This document shows positions 59,831-64,000 of a stretch of 64,000 nt of DNA, piece by piece (positions within the stretch are counted from its first letter, which is position 1; each line of letters begins with the position of its first letter). Made by a program: the position numbers and the translations under genes. The notes under the pieces are model-generated. The model searched no databases. It was not told where the DNA came from and saw only the letters and a program-made list of their open reading frames with translations. This DNA is from Lepturacanthus savala. Its lineage: Eukaryota; Chordata; Actinopteri; Scombriformes; Trichiuridae. Location: assembly GCA_030544235.1 (NCBI GenBank), contig CM060465.1, positions 33,735,488 to 33,799,487 of the forward strand. Direction: 5' to 3'.

Positions 59831-60438
59831 TGACCATGAATACTCATTCTAATCAAATTTAAATAAATAATACACTATAGTTTTGGAAAAACTTGGTTCA
59901 TTTGTACAATAATTGTACAGTTACGTCTGTTTTATCCTTATTTTGTTGTATTTTAATGAAAAAAATAAAAAAACGAGTGACATTTCTATTCATAAATGTG
60001 ATTTAACAAAGGTAAAGGGAACATATGTAAAAAAGTGTTGTTTGCATTACTTGCAAATGGAATGAAGTAAACATCTGCTGAGTATTTTAACTAAAAAAGG
60101 TTCAATATGTTGAATTAAAGGACCCAAAATGTGATACAAGACCCTATAATGGTCCTTTCATTCCATCTGTGATTGATGTAATGTATTTAATGTGGATAAA
60201 CCACATAAAAACTGTCAAGTCTAGCTACTTTTTACTGAAGCAATAGTCTCCATGAAAAATACTGAGTGTGTATTATCAAGAGAGTGGATTTTCTGGAGAG
60301 AGATGCTGCGGTTTAAATATTTTGTGCCGTGAGTAACGTTAACAAAACTTCACCTTCAATTTGTAGGGAAGGAGGCAAAAATCCAATTTTAAATCAGGGG
60401 AATGATTTATCCCCGTCCTCGGGTTGTAAAAGCTTTCA

Positions 60439-61943
60439 TACACTGTAAAACTCTGCTGTGAAATCTGCTGTTATTTACTGTGTTATACATAGTAATTTTA
60501 CTGTGATTATTACAGTAGATTCATGTATATTATACTATAAATCACAGTAGTCGAAGTAATACTGTAAAAATCAATGTAAATGTAAAATTAATCACATAAA
60601 ACTGTAATTACAACTGAATTCTTGTTATTAAATGATATTTACTATACAATTAATCACCTAATACTGTAAATACAACTGAAATCACAGTAGTTAATAGATT
60701 TTTATTGTAAAATTAATCACATAAAACTGTAATTACAACTGAATTCTTGTTTATTTGATTTTTATTGTACATTTAATCACCTAATACTGTAAATACAACT
60801 GAAATCACAGTATTTAATTGATTTTTATTATAAAATAGTAGTGAATTAATTTGTATTGTATAATTAATCACCCATTATTATAAATACAACTTAACTTTAA
60901 TTGATTTTTTATTTAACTATTGATCAAATGCAATTAAAATTGTTTATTTGATTTTTATTCTACATTTAATCACCAAATACTGTTAATACAAATGAATTCA
61001 CAGTATTTAATTGGTTTTATTGTATGATTAATCACCAAATACCGTGAATGCAACTAAATTAACAGTATTTAATTGATTTTTTTAATTAGTACAATTAATC
61101 ACCTAATACTATAAATACAATTTAAAACACAGTTTTAATTGGTTTTTATTGTAATTAATTACCCAATACTGTAAATACAACTGAAATCACAGTATTTAAT
61201 TGTTTTTTATTGTAAAATTAATCACAAAAAACTGTAATTACAGCTGAATTCTTGTTATTAAATTATATTTACTATACAATAATCACATAATACTATAAAG
61301 ACAAGTGAAAACATAGGATTTAATTGGTTTTATTGTAAAATTAATCACATAAAACTGTAATTACAACTGAATTCTTGTTATTAAATGATATTTACTTTAC
61401 AATTAATCACCTAATACTGTAAATGCAACTGAAATCACAGTATTTAATTGATTTTTATTGTAAAATTAATCACATAAAACTGTAATTACAACTGAATTCT
61501 TGTTATTAAACAATATTTACTATACAATTAATCACCTAATACTGTAAAGACAAGTGAAAACATAGGATTTAATTGGTTTTATTGTGCAATTAATCACATA
61601 AAACTGTAAAGACAAGTGAAATCACAGTATTTAATTGATTTTATTGTAAAATAGTGGTGAATTAATTTGTATTGTATAATTAATCACCCATTATTGTAAA
61701 TACAACTTAACTTTAATTGATTTTTTGACTATTAATCACCTAATACTACAAATGCAACTAAAATCACAGTGTTTATTTGATTTTTATTGTACGATTAATC
61801 ACCGAATATTGTGAATGCAACTAAATTAACAGTATTTAGTTGATTTTTGAATATTTTTTGTGTTAAAGTAATTACAGTAACCTTCTGGATAATTGCTTCC
61901 AGTTACTTACCATAAATGTTAAAGTAATGGTTTTTACAGTGTA
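60439..61943. mobile_element. TIR element filled with tandem repeats
   Basis: Ends TACACTGTAAAA and TTTTTACAGTGTA are inverse repeats. The interior is almost wholly a degenerate array of a ~60 bp motif (attaatcacctaatactgtaaatacaactgaaatcacagtatttaattgatttttattgt, alternating with a cttgttattaaatgatatttac variant). No ORF. Confidence 0.6.
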
Positions 61944-61999
61944 TCCCTACATATTTATGTTTTAAAAAACCTGAGTAAATACTCAAATAAACAAGTGAG

Positions 62000-62330
62000 G
62001 GGTAAAAAGCGGTGCATTATAGCACCGCTGTTATGAAAATGTGCGGCTCATTAAAATCTGGTTGTTTATGCATGTTCTCCTGCAGTGAAACGGCTGATGT
62101 AAACTACAGCTTTGGTCAGAGTTCATGGCTTTGTTGTGTTTTATTGGTGAGCAATGCACAATGCATATTAAGCTGTGGCCTATGTGTTAGCTGGAATAAC
62201 TCCATGCATCTTAATGTACATGCTGCACACAGAGAATATAGTGGATAGGTTGTTTTTGTTGAATTGCAATCACATCCATTGTCCCTGACCCCTATTGAAG
62301 GAAATAAATTCATATGTTTTATTCTATACT
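62000..62330. other. Unique island with a perfect 8 bp stem hairpin
   Basis: AGCGGTGC (62008-62015), six-base loop, GCACCGCT (62022-62029). Downstream is mixed-composition, non-repeated sequence. ORFs on both strands lack known domains. Confidence 0.4.
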
Positions 62331-62484
62331 GAGCAGAGACAGGTTATATAATGAACTATTGTATTGCAGAAGGAGATAACCCACTCAACAGCATCTATTT
62401 TAAAAAAAACAAACAAACTGTAGTTTCCACAACATGGTGCTCTATTCTCTGGTGAAGTGGTGTGTGTTTTTTTGCAGATAGGGA

Positions 62485-62486
<2 letters not shown>

Positions 62487-62538
<52 letters not shown>
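62487..62538. repeat. (TG)n microsatellite
   Basis: About 26 units. Confidence 0.95.
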
Positions 62539-62539
<1 letters not shown>

Positions 62540-62752
62540 CCTGCAGCGCTACGTGATGGAGAACACATCCTTAATCACATCATCTGAGCATCTGGCCCAA
62601 CACCACGCCACAGCTGCTCTTTCTCCTGCAGATATTTTTAAGTCAACATCGGTGTTTTCTCCTGATCTGATCCTCTGCTGTTGCCTCTGATTCACCTCAA
62701 CCAGGGTTAAAATACTGTAATAAAATAAAAACTCTGATTTTGACGAAGAAGT

Positions 62753-63159
62753 TTAACTTTCTGTTGCGTGAAATATTACTGAGACATGGTAAAAAAATGT
62801 TTTTATTTCTTAAAATGGCCTAAATAATAGATATATTCATTGTATAATAGGGATATCCTGGTCATGTGACCTCATAAATTCTATGTCCTTCCAAAATAAA
62901 AGCCCACTTTTCACATCTAACTGTAAAAACATATATTTTATATCACAGTGTCAATACTATGCAATAGTGCAAGAGTACTATGCTCTCAAATTTTTTTTAA
63001 CCCTAGGTCATGTGACCTTATAAATTGTATGTCTTTCCAAAATAAAAGCACCCTTTTTCACATCTAACTGTAAATTATATAGATTTTATATCACAGCTTT
63101 TAGGAAAATAAAGATAAATTAATGTTTGCCATATGCAACACTATGCAATAAAGGGTTAA
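62753..63159 (+). mobile_element. piggyBac-like non-autonomous element
   Basis: Left end TTAACTTTCTGTTGCGTG and right end CTATGCAATAAAGGGTTAA, imperfect inverses with TTAA at both borders. The body has two copies of the core (ggatatcctggtcatgtgacc near 62848 and aggtcatgtgaccttat near 63006). Length 407 bp. Confidence 0.65.
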
Positions 63160-63299
63160 AACAAATATTTTGGGGTTATTTGTTCTTTTAAATCCACGTA
63201 ATAGATGATATATATGTGAGAGGCTGCCTCAGACTTTCTGTATCCCAAATATTATAGTCAATTATGTTTGTAAAACCCAAAATCACTTACCTTTAGCTG

Positions 63300-63620
63300 G
63301 AAAAAAGTGTGCACAGGATGCACACTTTCTATCTTTGTAATGCATGAGCGACACTATTAAAGGTTTTTGTCATGAGCTGCAACTCAAGGTCCTTTATGCG
63401 TTGCATTGTGGGTAAATATCCTTCTTTAATGCAGCTTCCACATTTTTCACTATACTCATGGACCAAAATTCTACATATGGCTCATATTATTCATCAGCTC
63501 ATGTTGACTTTTTGCCATTTTCCTGCTGCACTTTGACCCGTCATGTGGCTTCTACTAAATACAAAACAGAACAATAAAAACTAAATATACCTATAGCTCT
63601 CCCCTGGGTTCTCACTAAGG
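63300..63620. other. Unique sequence, candidate conserved element
   Basis: Non-repetitive; includes a short inverted repeat aagtgtgcacaggatgcacactt at 63307-63329 and ccatttt/ctgctgcactttgac words. No ORF. 63621-64000 continues without recognisable features. Confidence 0.3.
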
Positions 63621-64000
63621 AAAAATCATGTTTCACTCAAGCAAATCTTACATGCAGAGGTGAATGTAGCGATAGGTCATTGCTTAATAAATAGATATTG
63701 AACAGGAATGTGCTTTTTGTAAGTGTTGATAAGTGCACAGGTAATTACTTACAGTTGGTTGGAATGAATCAGTCACAGATCCTGCAACAGTTCAAGTAGA
63801 TTAATGGTTTCAGAACCGCAAATTTTTTGAATTTGTGTCACTGCTGCGTTTTTTTAGTACATTTACTGTCAGTTTTCGGTGTGAACATAGTGATGCATGA
63901 GATAATCACACAGAATTTCCATGTTGTTTCCATTTATTATATTTCAAACGCTGGGAAAAAAAAAAATCTGGTATCCGGCAATCCAGAAGGTCTGGAAACC

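Overview
This window is vertebrate nuclear DNA, most probably from a ray-finned (teleost) fish. The evidence is split genes with GT-AG introns, AT-rich introns, very long (CA)n/(TA)n microsatellites, and many short remnants of hAT-like, piggyBac-like and other terminal-inverted-repeat (TIR) DNA transposons. No bacterial or viral gene organisation is seen. I cannot name the species.

Two protein-coding genes can be rebuilt exon by exon, arranged head to head. On the minus strand, 29951 down to 8217, lie 20 consecutive coding exons of appl2, the endosomal Rab5-effector adaptor with BAR, PH and PTB domains. They join in frame to 622 codons. The last ~40 residues are not found, so the terminal exon must lie left of position 1. 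On the plus strand, 35789 to 49229, lie five coding exons of the C12orf75/OCC-1 small-protein gene (62 codons, starting MGCGNS). Its exons are 43, 25, 36, 80 and 5 coding bases, too small for an ORF scan to find. APPL2 and C12orf75 are also divergent neighbours in human, so the pair is conserved synteny.

Layout: 1-7735 is a satellite of 156-168 bp monomers with higher-order organisation, inside the last appl2 intron. 7736-29951 is appl2, whose introns hold microsatellites, two opposite hAT relics with BED-finger remnants, duplicated blocks and a piggyBac-like fragment. 29952-35300 is intergenic, AT-rich and partly tandemly repeated. 35300-35788 is the promoter and 5' UTR of C12orf75. 35832-45433 is its first intron, holding a tandem array of ~300 bp palindromic TIR units, (GT)n tracts and a ~1.95 kb minisatellite with a 16 bp unit. 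45434-49275 holds exons 2-5. 49276-64000 has no recognised gene. It holds piggyBac-like elements (one with another transposon nested in it), an hAT element with 8 bp target duplications, three minisatellite arrays of a 22 bp unit that lie in transposon-like elements, a TIR element filled with tandem repeats, and several mixed-composition islands that could be conserved regulatory DNA.

The most interesting points are the higher-order satellite in an intron, (CA)n tracts abutting three appl2 donor sites, the C12orf75 microexon downstream of a UG tract, the TTAA-ended element family, the tandem palindromic elements, and the repeated association of transposon ends with internally expanded minisatellites.
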